Shown here in pieces: positions 17,732 to 27,525 of a stretch of DNA of 64,000 nt. Position 1 is the stretch's first letter. Every line of letters starts with the position of its first letter. Source of the stretch: Segatella oris (GTDB lineage Bacteria; Bacteroidota; Bacteroidia; Bacteroidales; Bacteroidaceae); the NCBI RefSeq assembly GCF_900637655.1, contig NZ_LR134384.1:2542001-2606000 (forward strand), written 5' to 3'. Below the pieces are notes generated by a model. It ran no database searches and was not told the DNA's origin. It worked only from the letters and a program-made list of their open reading frames with translations. The translations under genes and the position numbers were made by a program.

Positions 17732-19705
17732 TTACTCGTTCACAATGACGCCACCACGCGGCTGAACCGTCACTTTCAGCTGTCCGTTGCTACCAACTTT
17801 CTGACGTTTCATGCCTGGTGTGAGCCACAAAGAGCCTGCCTTTTTCGGGCCGTCTGCATACACATTGACTTCTTTTCCGGCAAACATCGGGAGATGAAGT
17901 GTCAAGGTAATAGGCTTCTCTTCAGCGCTGATAGCAGCAGCATACCACTTACCTTCCGTGGTTTGTCGAGCCACAGCAAAGTGCTTTCCGGGGTAACCGG
18001 CAAGGAAACGGAGGTCTTTCCACGTTGTAGGAAGCTGCTTCAGCCAGTCTGTTTCGAAAGCAGGCAGACTTTCAAGTGCGTTCGGTGTGAGTGCCACACA
18101 GTTCACACTACACTGATTGGTGATAGCCGTTGCCATTTCAAAGATATCACCTGTGAACCGTTGATGACGACTCTTATTGTCCTTGCTCATATAGCGGTTC
18201 ATCAGCACCCCACCCCAATCGAATGCTGCAACGGCATTTCTTGTAAACGGATACATGGTCAGTTCGAATGCTTCCTGCTTGGCATGATGTTCTGTGAAGT
18301 ACACATTCTCACTCGCTAAAGCGGCTTCATTAGCCACAAAGTTAGGATACATACGCTCCCAGCCACGTGGCAATGTGCAGCCATGGAAGATGACTTGAAG
18401 TCCATAGTCATTGGCATCGCTGAGGATATCCTGGTAGAGTTGAAGCGTCTGTTGCTTGTCGCCACCGAAGAAATCAACCTTTATCGCCTTCACACCTATC
18501 TTCTTCATCCACGCCATGTCACGCTTACGGGCAATCGAATTGCTCATAACATTGCGCGGTCCCTGCGGTGCATCGTTCGCTGTTCCATTACTGTTATACC
18601 ACAACATGAGGCTCACACCCTTGCTTTGTGCATAGCGTGAGAGCTCTTCCATACGCTTTCGGCCAATCTGTTTGTCCCAAAGTGCATCCACAAGGATATA
18701 TTCATAGCCCATCTTGGAAGCCACATCAATAAACTTTACCTGGTCATCATAGTTGCAACTTTCATCCATCCAAAGTATCCAACTCCATGTATAGCGCCCC
18801 GGTTTACAGTCATATTTCGCCTTATAAAGCGGTTCAACGACATCATAAGGGATGGTGGTTTCAACAATAGGTTGCAGCGAACGGCCCACTGTTATCGTGC
18901 GCCATGGCGTGCTTCCCGGTACAGGAATAGACGCAAACTCACTGCCAACACCGTTGTTTTCTCCTGCTTGCGGATAGGCAACATGATATCCCTTGCCAGG
19001 CTCATATTCGGAGAGTCGGCATCCGGGATAACTCGTTGTACCTGTTTCAGAGACAAGAACCCACGTGTTTTCTCTGCCGTTTGGAATGCGATAAAGACAG
19101 GGGAAAGTATATCCAACGCCATAGGTTGACTTGTCGGTCAAGCGTGCATCGGCGCGATATTCTTCCTCATAACTCGGCTTTGTGCGTTCCCAACCCGACA
19201 TAGGCTGTATCTGTGGCGTGAGGAAAGTATGCGTTTCATCGGGAAAATTGAAACTGCTGGCCTCGCTATATACAACGCCACACCGTGGATTTTCACCCTT
19301 GGAAGGCAGCAAGGTGTAGCGATAAGCCACATCATGATTGCCTACAGAGAACGTCATCTGCAATGGGAAACCTTTTTCATTGACTAATTTCAACGTCAAT
19401 TGAGTTGCTTCATAGTCCACATGTGCACGTTTTGTACGCGTCATATCGTATGCCTTATTCATCGCCTTTTCCGTGGCCTTAACGATTCTCATGCCTTGTG
19501 TGAAGTCGCCATAATCGGCTTTCAGTCCAAGCGCTGAAGGCTTCAGGACTTCTGTTCCGTCATAGAAAATCGCATAAGTAAGCTTTCCTCCTTCATCGTT
19601 GACCGAGAGTTTGAGCTTTTTGTCAGGTGAATAAACAGTGTGAACGTCGGCAAAGACCATTGCAGTGAGGCTCAATGCCCATGCCAATAAAAAGGTTTTC
19701 TTCAT
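17732..19705 (-). CDS. GH97-family alpha-glycosidase (retaining type likely)
   Basis: 657 residues from the ATG at 19705. An earlier in-frame start at 19771 lies upstream of the promoter at 19735-19765. Signal peptide (LLAWALSLTAMVFA), N-terminal beta-sandwich, (beta/alpha)8 barrel from about 280 and C-terminal beta domain. The barrel has KAIKVDFFGGDKQ, whose Asp (about 411) is where retaining GH97 enzymes have their nucleophile, and a later NEAALASE with a candidate acid/base Glu. Inverting SusB-type members lack that Asp. Alpha-galactosidase or alpha-glucosidase activity is plausible; the substrate is not determined. No SusC/D pair is nearby. Confidence 0.88.
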   Translation of the reverse strand: MKKTFLLAWALSLTAMVFADVHTVYSPDKKLKLSVNDEGGKLTYAIFYDGTEVLKPSALGLKADYGDFTQGMRIVKATEKAMNKAYDMTRTKRAHVDYEATQLTLKLVNEKGFPLQMTFSVGNHDVAYRYTLLPSKGENPRCGVVYSEASSFNFPDETHTFLTPQIQPMSGWERTKPSYEEEYRADARLTDKSTYGVGYTFPCLYRIPNGRENTWVLVSETGTTSYPGCRLSEYEPGKGYHVAYPQAGENNGVGSEFASIPVPGSTPWRTITVGRSLQPIVETTIPYDVVEPLYKAKYDCKPGRYTWSWILWMDESCNYDDQVKFIDVASKMGYEYILVDALWDKQIGRKRMEELSRYAQSKGVSLMLWYNSNGTANDAPQGPRNVMSNSIARKRDMAWMKKIGVKAIKVDFFGGDKQQTLQLYQDILSDANDYGLQVIFHGCTLPRGWERMYPNFVANEAALASENVYFTEHHAKQEAFELTMYPFTRNAVAAFDWGGVLMNRYMSKDNKSRHQRFTGDIFEMATAITNQCSVNCVALTPNALESLPAFETDWLKQLPTTWKDLRFLAGYPGKHFAVARQTTEGKWYAAAISAEEKPITLTLHLPMFAGKEVNVYADGPKKAGSLWLTPGMKRQKVGSNGQLKVTVQPRGGVIVNE

Positions 19706-19734
19706 GTTATTACGTAAAAGTTGTTTTGCATTCA

Positions 19735-19765
19735 CAAAGATAAGACAAAAGCAACAAACCACAAA
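19735..19765 (-). promoter_or_regulatory. promoter of GH97 gene
   Basis: On the minus strand, TTTG (complement of 19762-19765), 19 bases and TATCTTTG (complement of 19735-19742). It fixes the start codon at 19705, with a leader of about 25 bases. Confidence 0.75.
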
Positions 19766-19859
19766 AGCCAAGCGAAGAAAATCATCCGAATGACGAAACT
19801 AAGCGACAAAACAGAGAAGAAAAGACCTTACGGATGATGATTTTTCGTTGAATTCCTTG

Positions 19860-20245
19860 CTCGTTTTTAACACTTCAGAAGACCACCAAACAGAGAAAAA
19901 CAGACGAAAAAACAGGAGTTAGTTTGCTTTTTCAAAGTTCTTTGTGTGCAATTTCATTCATGATGCGCTGTGATTTGACGCAAGTCATGCTGCTGTTTGC
20001 GTCAGATTACACCATGAAATGATGCAAGATATAAGCTGATTTGACGCAAATTGCAGTGTTTCTCAGCGTGATTATTCCCCATAATTTGACTTGGATTTTA
20101 TAACCATCTGACTGTCAATATGTTGTAAAACCATAAAAAACAGCACCTATTTGGAACGAAAAAGCCTCCTGTTTTGAATTCACTGATTTAACAAGCACAA
20201 CTGTAAACATTAATGATAAGATTTAACATATCATCCGCCTTGTGC
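19860..20245 (+). repeat. intergenic repeat element, copy A
   Basis: About 385 bp, non-coding. It begins with CTCGTTTTTAACA, then ACCAAACAGA, has a 22-base array (units at 19977, 19999, 20021, 20043), then AGCGTGATTATTCCCCATAA, AAAAAACAGCACCTATTTGG and TGTAAACATTAATGATAAG, and ends near AACATATCATCCGC. Copies B (26920-27300, inverted), C and D share these blocks in the same order. It lies between the divergent GH97 and hflX genes. Confidence 0.85.
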
Positions 20246-20323
20246 TATTTCATCATGACTTTCAACGCATCGGAGGGTATGTTTCCTATCATTTTTCCTT
20301 GAAACAGAGCATAGACTATATGG

Positions 20324-20437
20324 CAAAGAAAAAGCCCCGACTCAACGTCGAGGCCTATTTCTTTTTGAAATGTTTCAGTAGTTTGTTCTTAAGAAGTCAT
20401 GAGTTTATTGAAAATCTGTATTGTTTCCATTATCAAT
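20324..20437 (-). ncRNA. candidate small RNA with its own promoter motif and terminator
   Basis: On the minus strand TATCTTTG (complement of 20444-20451) is followed after about 85-100 bases by a GC-rich stem (arms 20334-20341 and 20347-20354) and a U-rich tail (complement of 20324-20333). The stem pairs fully, with one G-U, only on the minus strand; on the plus strand the same position is a C/A mismatch. No convincing open frame is present. A -33 box is not clear. Confidence 0.5.
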
Positions 20438-20630
20438 CTGGGGCAAAGATAGGCAAAAGTTTCAATGAGTTAGCATGAAACGAAACAAATCATGCAAATA
20501 ATTACGTAAACGTTTGCGGCAAAAAGTCTATCTGCATGAAGTGTCACCTCATAGCTTTTCGCACACGGAAAGAATTGAACTCCTGCATAACTTTCTTACA
20601 GCCATTCGATGAATTATCGTGCTAATTTAT

Positions 20631-20638
20631 TAAATTTG
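20631..20638 (+). promoter_or_regulatory. hflX promoter -7 element
   Basis: TAAATTTG at 20631-20638 matches the -7 consensus, 28 bases before the hflX ATG. No clear -33 TTTG at the expected spacing. Confidence 0.45.
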
Positions 20639-20666
20639 CACCATATTGTATATATAAACAAAGCTG

Positions 20667-21914
20667 ATGAAAGAATTTGTAATCTCTGAAGTCAAGGCCG
20701 AAACAGCCATTTTGGTGGGTTTAATCACCAATAACCAGTCGGAAGCCAAGACAAAAGAATACTTAGATGAACTCGAATTCCTTGCTGACACGGCAGGGGC
20801 TGTGACCGTGAAGCGCTTCACTCAGAAGGCAAACGGCCCCAGTGCGGTGACTTATGTGGGTAAAGGCAAGTTGGAAGAAATCAAGAATTACATCGAAACT
20901 TGCGAAGAAAACGAAGAGCCTATAGGTATGGTTATCTTCGATGATGAGCTTTCTGCCAAGCAAATCCGCAACATAGAAAACGAGTTGAAGGTAAAGATAC
21001 TCGACCGAACCTCATTGATTCTCGACATATTTGCAATGCGGGCACAGACTGCCAACGCTAAAACGCAAGTGGAATTAGCCCAATATCGTTACATGCTTCC
21101 ACGCTTGCAACGACTTTGGACGCACTTGGAAAGACAGGGAGGTGGCTCTGGTTCGGGTGGAGGTAAAGGTTCTGTGGGACTTCGTGGCCCTGGAGAAACA
21201 CAGCTTGAAATGGACCGTCGTATCATTCTTCAGCGCATCACGCTGCTCAAACAGCGCCTCGTGGAGATTGATAAGCAAAAGGTTACCCAGCGAAAGAACC
21301 GTGGACGAATGATCCGTGTGGCGCTCGTGGGCTACACGAATGTGGGTAAAAGCACCATCATGAACCTGTTGGCAAAGAGTGAAGTGTTTGCCGAAAACAA
21401 ACTGTTTGCCACGCTTGACACCACCGTTCGCAAGGTTGTTGTCGACAATCTGCCTTTCCTGCTGGCTGACACGGTAGGTTTCATTCGCAAACTCCCCACA
21501 GATCTCGTTGATTCCTTCAAGAGTACACTCGACGAAGTGCGCGAGGCTGACGTGCTGTTGCATGTGGTTGACATCTCACATCCCGACTTTGAAGAGCAGA
21601 TACAGGTAGTGGAAAAGACACTTGCCGACTTGGGTTGCAGTGACAAACCCTCGATGATTATCTTCAACAAGATTGACAACTATCATTGGGTAGAGAAAGA
21701 TGAGGACGACCTTACGCCCGAAACGCGCGAGAATATCACATTAGAGGAACTGAAAAAGACATGGATGGCACGCCTCAATGATAACTGCCTGTTCATCAGT
21801 GCCAAGGAGAAAATGAACATAGATGAGTTCCGAAGCACCCTATATAAAAAGGTGAGAGAGCTTCATGTGCAGAAATATCCCTACAATGACTTCCTATATC
21901 CGGAGGTGGAATAA
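20667..21914 (+). CDS. hflX: GTPase HflX
   Basis: 415 residues. Ribosome-associated GTPase that splits stalled ribosomes. N-terminal HflX domain (about 1-165) with the glycine-rich GGGSGSGGGKGSVGLRGPGE and ETQLEMDRR motifs. G domain with P-loop GYTNVGKST (about 222-230), LFATLDTT (G2), DTVGF (G3) and NKID (G4). The C-terminal end is short. Upstream is repeat copy A; DUF4954 and an M16 peptidase follow on the same strand. Confidence 0.96.
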   Translation: MKEFVISEVKAETAILVGLITNNQSEAKTKEYLDELEFLADTAGAVTVKRFTQKANGPSAVTYVGKGKLEEIKNYIETCEENEEPIGMVIFDDELSAKQIRNIENELKVKILDRTSLILDIFAMRAQTANAKTQVELAQYRYMLPRLQRLWTHLERQGGGSGSGGGKGSVGLRGPGETQLEMDRRIILQRITLLKQRLVEIDKQKVTQRKNRGRMIRVALVGYTNVGKSTIMNLLAKSEVFAENKLFATLDTTVRKVVVDNLPFLLADTVGFIRKLPTDLVDSFKSTLDEVREADVLLHVVDISHPDFEEQIQVVEKTLADLGCSDKPSMIIFNKIDNYHWVEKDEDDLTPETRENITLEELKKTWMARLNDNCLFISAKEKMNIDEFRSTLYKKVRELHVQKYPYNDFLYPEVE

Positions 21915-21965
21915 ACCACTTTACTCCGGTAATCGTAATTAAGGATAATGAACAATGAATTATGA

Positions 21966-23822
21966 ATGAACATCATGCGACAACTTACAGATGAAGAAAT
22001 AAGAGTTCTTGAAGACCGAAACTGCTGGGCTGAGGACTGGACAAACGTGCATGTATCAGATGATTTCAAGCCGAATTACATGCATCGGGTAATGCTTTAC
22101 GGTGAGATTTCTATCGGCGACTTCGACAAGAACATTGAAGTGAGCCGTGGTTTCCTCAAGCATTCGGGCATCAACAACGCCACGTTGCGCAACGTAAGCA
22201 TTGGTGATAACTGCCTGATTGAGAACATTGGCAGCTTCATCAATAACTACACGATTGGTGACGACTGCTATATCAGCAACGTAAGTGCTATGGAAACCAC
22301 CGACGGGGCTACCTATGGCGAGGGCAATCTCATCTCTGTGCTCAATGAAGTTGGCGATGGAAACGTGATACTTTTCAGCGACTTGAACAGTCAGTTTGCT
22401 GCTTTCATGGCAAAACACTTCGGCGACAAGCCCCTCAAAGATGCCATTCGGCGCCTCATCAACGAAGAGATTGCCCGCAAACGCCACGATCAAGCCTATA
22501 TAGGAAACCATGTAAAGATTGTCAACACCAAGGAAATTACGAACACGGTTGTCTATGATGACTGCGAAATCAATGGCGCTGCACGCCTCAGCGACTGTAC
22601 TATTCTGAGTTCACCTGCTTCAAGCGTGTATATCGGTACAGGCGTTATCTGCGAGAATTCGATTATCAGTGAAGGTTCAAGCATTATCAACAGCGTTAAA
22701 ATTCAAGACTGCTTTGTGGGCGAAGCCTGTCAGATCAGCAACGGATTTACGGCATCTTCAAGTGTGTTCTTTGCTAATTCTTACATGAGTAATGGGGAAG
22801 CTTGCGCCGCATTCTGTGGCCCTTTTACGGCCAGTCACCATAAAAGCAGCTTGCTTATTGGCGGTCAGTTCTCTTTCTATAACGCTGGAAGTGCAACGAA
22901 TTTCAGCAATCATGCCTACAAAATGGGGCCTATGCACTACGGCATTTTGGAGCGAGGAACGAAGACAGCCAGCGGTGCTTATGTGCTCATGCCGGCCTAT
23001 ATCGGAACTTTCTCCGTGTGCTTTGGCAAGCTGATGTATCATCCCGACACGCGCAATCTGCCGTTCTCTTACCTCATCGCTTACGGCGATACAATGTATC
23101 TTTCGCCTGGAAGGAACATCACAACCGTAGGACTTTACCGCGACATTCGCAAGTGGCCGAAGCGCGATGTGCGTCCTGTGGGCAGCCAAAAAAGCATCGT
23201 CAACTTCGATTGGCTATCCCCTTTCTCTGTCGGAGAGATATTAGAAGGCAAACGAATCCTTGAGAAACTGCTCGATGCAAGTGGTGAAAACGTAACCACT
23301 TACACCTATCATAACTATGTGATCAATGCAAGTTCGCTCAACAAGGGCATCAAATACTACGATATTGCCCTGCGTATCTATATGGGGGCCGTGCTGAAAC
23401 GAGTCATCAAGAAATGTGGAACAGTCGAGCCTCCGACGACAACTGTCGGGCTTGGAAAATGGAATGACCTCAGCGGACTGCTGCTTCCGGAGAGTGAAGA
23501 GATGCGACTGATTAACGATATCAAGAGCGGAGAGATTGAAACCATACAGGAAGTGACTGACCGTTTCAAGGAAATCAACTGCAATTACCGTGAATATCAG
23601 TGGGCTTGGACTTATCAGATGATACTTGACTACTATCATCTTTCAGAGATTACTGACGCAGATATTGAGCGAATTCGCGAGGACTATGTGCGTGCCCGAC
23701 GTGCATGGATTGCCGAAATACGTAAAGATGCCGAGAAAGAATACGCCATGGGAGATGTTGAAAAACATGTACTTGATGACTTTATCGACAATCTTGACCA
23801 CGAAATTGATTTTGAAAACTAA
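21966..23822 (+). CDS. DUF4954-family left-handed beta-helix protein
   Basis: 618 residues, no signal peptide. From about residue 60 to 370 it shows hexapeptide-like repeats (VSIGDNCLIENIGSFINNY, TIGDDCYISNVSA, VYIGTGVICENSIISEGSSI), the mark of a left-handed parallel beta-helix as in sugar-nucleotide acyl- and uridylyl-transferases. The C-terminal third is helical and charged. The family is common and uncharacterised in Bacteroidales; a nucleotidyl- or acyl-transferase-like role is only suggested by fold. Six bases separate it from the M16 peptidase, so they are probably co-transcribed. Confidence 0.85.
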   Translation: MNIMRQLTDEEIRVLEDRNCWAEDWTNVHVSDDFKPNYMHRVMLYGEISIGDFDKNIEVSRGFLKHSGINNATLRNVSIGDNCLIENIGSFINNYTIGDDCYISNVSAMETTDGATYGEGNLISVLNEVGDGNVILFSDLNSQFAAFMAKHFGDKPLKDAIRRLINEEIARKRHDQAYIGNHVKIVNTKEITNTVVYDDCEINGAARLSDCTILSSPASSVYIGTGVICENSIISEGSSIINSVKIQDCFVGEACQISNGFTASSSVFFANSYMSNGEACAAFCGPFTASHHKSSLLIGGQFSFYNAGSATNFSNHAYKMGPMHYGILERGTKTASGAYVLMPAYIGTFSVCFGKLMYHPDTRNLPFSYLIAYGDTMYLSPGRNITTVGLYRDIRKWPKRDVRPVGSQKSIVNFDWLSPFSVGEILEGKRILEKLLDASGENVTTYTYHNYVINASSLNKGIKYYDIALRIYMGAVLKRVIKKCGTVEPPTTTVGLGKWNDLSGLLLPESEEMRLINDIKSGEIETIQEVTDRFKEINCNYREYQWAWTYQMILDYYHLSEITDADIERIREDYVRARRAWIAEIRKDAEKEYAMGDVEKHVLDDFIDNLDHEIDFEN

Positions 23823-23828
23823 AAGAAT

Positions 23829-26735
23829 ATGAGACTAAAAACGATTTTATTCACATTGGCTTTGACCGCAATCTCATCAGTTTCGGCCAAAGACTACCAC
23901 TTCACGACCGTCAAAGGTGACGTGATGCAAACTCGCATCTACACTCTTGACAACGGCTTAAAAGTCTACATGAGTGTCAACAAAGAGCAGCCAAGACTGC
24001 AAGCAAACATTGTAGTCCGCACGGGATCGCGCAATGATCCGGCCGAAACTACAGGCTTGGCACACTACTTGGAGCATCTGATGTTCAAGGGAACACAGCA
24101 GTTTGGCACCACAGACTACGCCAAGGAAAAACCTTATCTCGACGAAATTGAGCGACGTTATGAATACTATCGCACGCTCACTGACCCTACACAACGCAAG
24201 AACGCCTATCATGAGATCGACTCAGTGTCGCAACTTGCCGCCCGATATAACATCCCGAATGAATATGACAAGCTCATGGCAAGCATCGGATCTGAAGGAA
24301 GTAATGCCTACACAAGCAACGATGTGACCTGCTATGTGGAGAATATTCCATCGAATGAAATCGCAAATTGGGCACGCATTCAGGCCGACCGCTTCCAGAA
24401 TATGATTATCCGTGGCTTCCATACTGAGCTTGAAGCCGTCTACGAAGAGAAGAATATATCCATGGGAAGCGACGGAAGTAAGGAGTATGCAGCCCTTTGG
24501 AAGCTCCTCGCTCCTACGCATCCATACGGCACTCAGACCACAATCGGCGAGCAAGAGCATTTGAAGAATCCTTCAATCGTCAACATCAAGAACTATTTCC
24601 ACCGCTATTATGTACCCAATAATGTGGCTATCGTCCTTGCAGGCGACTTCAATCCAGATGCCGTTATCGCAATCATCGACCGATACTTCGGCAGCTGGAA
24701 GCCCAGCAAACAGCTTTCCCGCCCCGAGTTCGAGGCCCAAAAGACCATCACGAGTCCACGCGATACCACCGTCATCGGACTTGATGCAGAAAACATAATG
24801 ATGGGTTGGCGCTTCAAAGGTGCCAATCAGTTGCAGAATGACACGCTTGATATCGTGAACCGTATGCTTTCGAACGGCAAGGCCGGACTGCTTGACATCA
24901 ATATCAACCAGCCTATGAAAGCCATGGAAACAGGCACATATCTCGACGAACTTCACGACTATTCGATGCTCCTTATCGAGGGAGTGCCCCTGCAAAATCA
25001 AAAGCTTGACGACCTGAAAGCCCTCATCTTAGCCGAAACAACAAAGTTAGGACGCGGTGAATTCAGCGATGATCTGCTGCCGGCTGTGCTTGCCAACAAG
25101 AAACTTCAATACTACAAGTCGCTTGACAGCAATCAAAAGCGCGTCAGCATGATGGTAGATGCTTTCGTCAACGACAAGCCATGGGCTGATGTCACACAGC
25201 AGATAGAGCGTCAGGAAAAGCTTACCAAGCAGGACATCATAGACTTTGCACGCCGTCATCTGCGCACAGATAACTACGCATGTGTCTATAAACAGATGGG
25301 CACCGACACCACCTTGAAGAAGATTGAGAAACCTATCATCACTCCAATTCCTGCAAACCGCGAGTTTGAAAGCAAGTTCCTCAACGAAATCCGCACGGCA
25401 AAAACAGAGCCGATACAGCCTGTGTTCGTGGATTTCAAGAAAGAACTTACATTCTCAAACACAAAGTCTCGCCTGCCTCTGATTTACAAGAAGAATACTG
25501 ACGACGGCATTTTCGACCTCGTTTTCCGCTATGATTTCGGCTACACTGCCAACAAACTCTACAACACAGTCTTTGACTATCTCGACTATATCGGCACCAA
25601 CGACATGACCGTTTCACAAATCAAACAGGCTTTCTACAAGCTTGCCTGTAAATATTATGCCGTCATGGATCAGCGCACACTAAGCATCTATCTCACCGGT
25701 CTCAATGAAAACATGCCGCAAGCACTGCAACTTTTAGAAAAGATCATGCATCAGGCAAAGGCTGACAAGGCCTCTTGGAGCCGCTATTGTGACATGGTTG
25801 AGAAGGCACGCAACGATGCAAAGACCGATCAGAAGGCTAATTTCAATGCACTTTGGGACTATGCAATCTATGGGAAATACAATCCGACGCGCGACAAAAC
25901 CCCTGTAAAAGATCTGCGGACCATGGACCCACAGCAGCTCGTTGACATGCTTGCACAACTTGGAAAGATGCAACACACCGTGTTATACTACGGCGCATCC
26001 GACCTCAAGCAGCTCGACAAACTGCTCACCAAGGAGCATCCTACACCTGCGAAATGGGCACCCATGCCTGTCAACAAGCCTTACAAGCCACAGCTGACGG
26101 CACAAAACGAAGTGCTCATTGCCCCATACGACGCCAAGAACATCTATCTCAGACAATATAACAACGAAGGGAAGACATGGTCGCTTGCCAAAGCTCCCGT
26201 TGAAACCCTATTCAATCAGTACTTCGGCGGAGGCATGAACACAGTAGTTTTCCAGGAACTTCGCGAGACACGTGCATTGGCTTACAACGCTTATGCCATG
26301 TATAAACGTCCTGAATATAAGGACGATTCGGAAAGCTTCTTCACGCATATCATCTCACAGAACGACAAGATGGGCGACTGCATCAAGGTCTTCAACGAGA
26401 TTGTCGACAGTATGCCGCAGAACGAAGCAGCGTTTGATTTGGCCAAACAAAGCCTCACGAAATCCATTCAAAGCGAACGAACAACGAAGTTCAACATCTT
26501 CCAACGCTATCTGTTCCTCAAGCAATTGGGCCTTGACCACGACTACATGCAGGACATATATGCCGCATTACCGAAGCTTACCTTGCAGGACATTGTCAGC
26601 TTCGCCCGTCAGAACATTGCCCATAAGCCTTATCGTTATGCCGTTCTTGGCAATGAAAAGAACCTCGACATGAAAGTACTTGAAAAGATAGCCCCCGTGA
26701 AACGCCTCACGACGGAAAACATCTTCGGAGAGTAA
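23829..26735 (+). CDS. M16-family zinc metallopeptidase (periplasmic)
   Basis: 968 residues, two tandem M16 halves. Signal peptide (LFTLALTAISSVSA). The active half has the inverted zinc motif HYLEH (residues 79-83) in GLAHYLEHLMFKG, and the downstream Glu ligand in LEAVYEEKN. The second half (from about 520) has no HxxEH and is the structural partner, with the typical YFGGGMNTVVFQELRETRAL. Pitrilysin-like enzymes of this type degrade peptides in the periplasm. Six bases after DUF4954; a terminator follows at 26811-26848. Confidence 0.92.
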   Translation: MRLKTILFTLALTAISSVSAKDYHFTTVKGDVMQTRIYTLDNGLKVYMSVNKEQPRLQANIVVRTGSRNDPAETTGLAHYLEHLMFKGTQQFGTTDYAKEKPYLDEIERRYEYYRTLTDPTQRKNAYHEIDSVSQLAARYNIPNEYDKLMASIGSEGSNAYTSNDVTCYVENIPSNEIANWARIQADRFQNMIIRGFHTELEAVYEEKNISMGSDGSKEYAALWKLLAPTHPYGTQTTIGEQEHLKNPSIVNIKNYFHRYYVPNNVAIVLAGDFNPDAVIAIIDRYFGSWKPSKQLSRPEFEAQKTITSPRDTTVIGLDAENIMMGWRFKGANQLQNDTLDIVNRMLSNGKAGLLDININQPMKAMETGTYLDELHDYSMLLIEGVPLQNQKLDDLKALILAETTKLGRGEFSDDLLPAVLANKKLQYYKSLDSNQKRVSMMVDAFVNDKPWADVTQQIERQEKLTKQDIIDFARRHLRTDNYACVYKQMGTDTTLKKIEKPIITPIPANREFESKFLNEIRTAKTEPIQPVFVDFKKELTFSNTKSRLPLIYKKNTDDGIFDLVFRYDFGYTANKLYNTVFDYLDYIGTNDMTVSQIKQAFYKLACKYYAVMDQRTLSIYLTGLNENMPQALQLLEKIMHQAKADKASWSRYCDMVEKARNDAKTDQKANFNALWDYAIYGKYNPTRDKTPVKDLRTMDPQQLVDMLAQLGKMQHTVLYYGASDLKQLDKLLTKEHPTPAKWAPMPVNKPYKPQLTAQNEVLIAPYDAKNIYLRQYNNEGKTWSLAKAPVETLFNQYFGGGMNTVVFQELRETRALAYNAYAMYKRPEYKDDSESFFTHIISQNDKMGDCIKVFNEIVDSMPQNEAAFDLAKQSLTKSIQSERTTKFNIFQRYLFLKQLGLDHDYMQDIYAALPKLTLQDIVSFARQNIAHKPYRYAVLGNEKNLDMKVLEKIAPVKRLTTENIFGE

Positions 26736-26810
26736 AAGGCTGAGAAAACAGAAAGGTAAAAGAATGGAAAAGCAATCTTTTGCCGAAAAATAAGATACAA
26801 CTTCTGTTAA

Positions 26811-26848
26811 AGGGATATGCTTCATCCATTGAAACATATCCCTTTTTC
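26811..26848 (+). terminator. terminator after M16 peptidase
   Basis: AGGGATATG (26811-26819) pairs with CATATCCCT (26835-26843), followed by a T-run. It ends the hflX-DUF4954-M16 stretch. Confidence 0.8.
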
Positions 26849-26919
26849 CTGCTTTCAATGTGGCATCATGTTTCAATCCAGTGACAGCAGACCTTGAGAA
26901 TAACAAGGAATTAATCAAG

Positions 26920-27300
26920 AAGCGAATGATATGTTAAATCTTATCATTAATATTTACAATAGTACTTGTTAAATCAAAGAATTCAAAACCAAAGTCTTTT
27001 TCGTTCCAAATAAGTGCTGTTTTTTACGGTTTTGCAACATATTGACAGTCATATTGTTATGAAATTCAAGTCAGATTATGGGGAATAATCACGCTGAAAA
27101 ACACTGTAATTTGCGTCAAATCAGCTTGTATCTTGCATCACTTCATGGTGTAATCTGACGCAAACAGCAGCATGACTTGCGTCAAATCACAGCACATCAT
27201 GAATAGAATAGCACATCAAGGACATTGAACGCGGGAGATAACGTCCATTTTTCCGCTTTTTATTTTCTATTTGGTGATGCTCTGAAATGTTAAAAACGAG
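26920..27300 (-). repeat. intergenic repeat element, copy B (inverted)
   Basis: Reverse-complement counterpart of copy A with the same block order: GCGAATGATATGTTAAATC at its right-end sequence, AAATAAGTGCTGTTTTTTAC, GGGGAATAATCACGCTGAAA, a 22-base array (units at 27113, 27135, 27157, 27179) and TTTGGTGATGC...TAAAAACGAG at the far end. With copy A it forms a long imperfect inverted repeat around hflX, DUF4954 and M16. Confidence 0.85.
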
Positions 27301-27466
27301 ACATTAAGTTTACATTATCAAGCCATGCAAATGGCTCGTATATTCCACTTTAAGCATTCTCCTCATCATGACAGGAGCTGTATATTGCATGGTTTCCTTT
27401 CACAAAATCCGGAAAAAGATGCGTACGAAAAACGTGAAATTCGCAGCGAATTACACATATTTTTTA

Positions 27467-27474
27467 TACCTTTG
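27467..27474 (+). promoter_or_regulatory. fumarase promoter -7 element
   Basis: TACCTTTG at 27467-27474, 52 bases before the fumarase ATG. No clear -33 element. Confidence 0.5.
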
Positions 27475-27525
27475 CAACAATCAAGCAATGAGAAATTCGA
27501 AACAATATCATAAACAAAAAACATT

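Noticed and set aside
20242..20478. 78-codon plus-strand frame after repeat copy A
   Set aside because: Lies over the end of the repeat and the minus-strand terminator; no recognisable features.
20560..20610. tRNA-like T-arm (GGAGTTCAATTC on the minus strand)
   Set aside because: The stem does not pair properly and no acceptor, D or anticodon arm could be placed around it.
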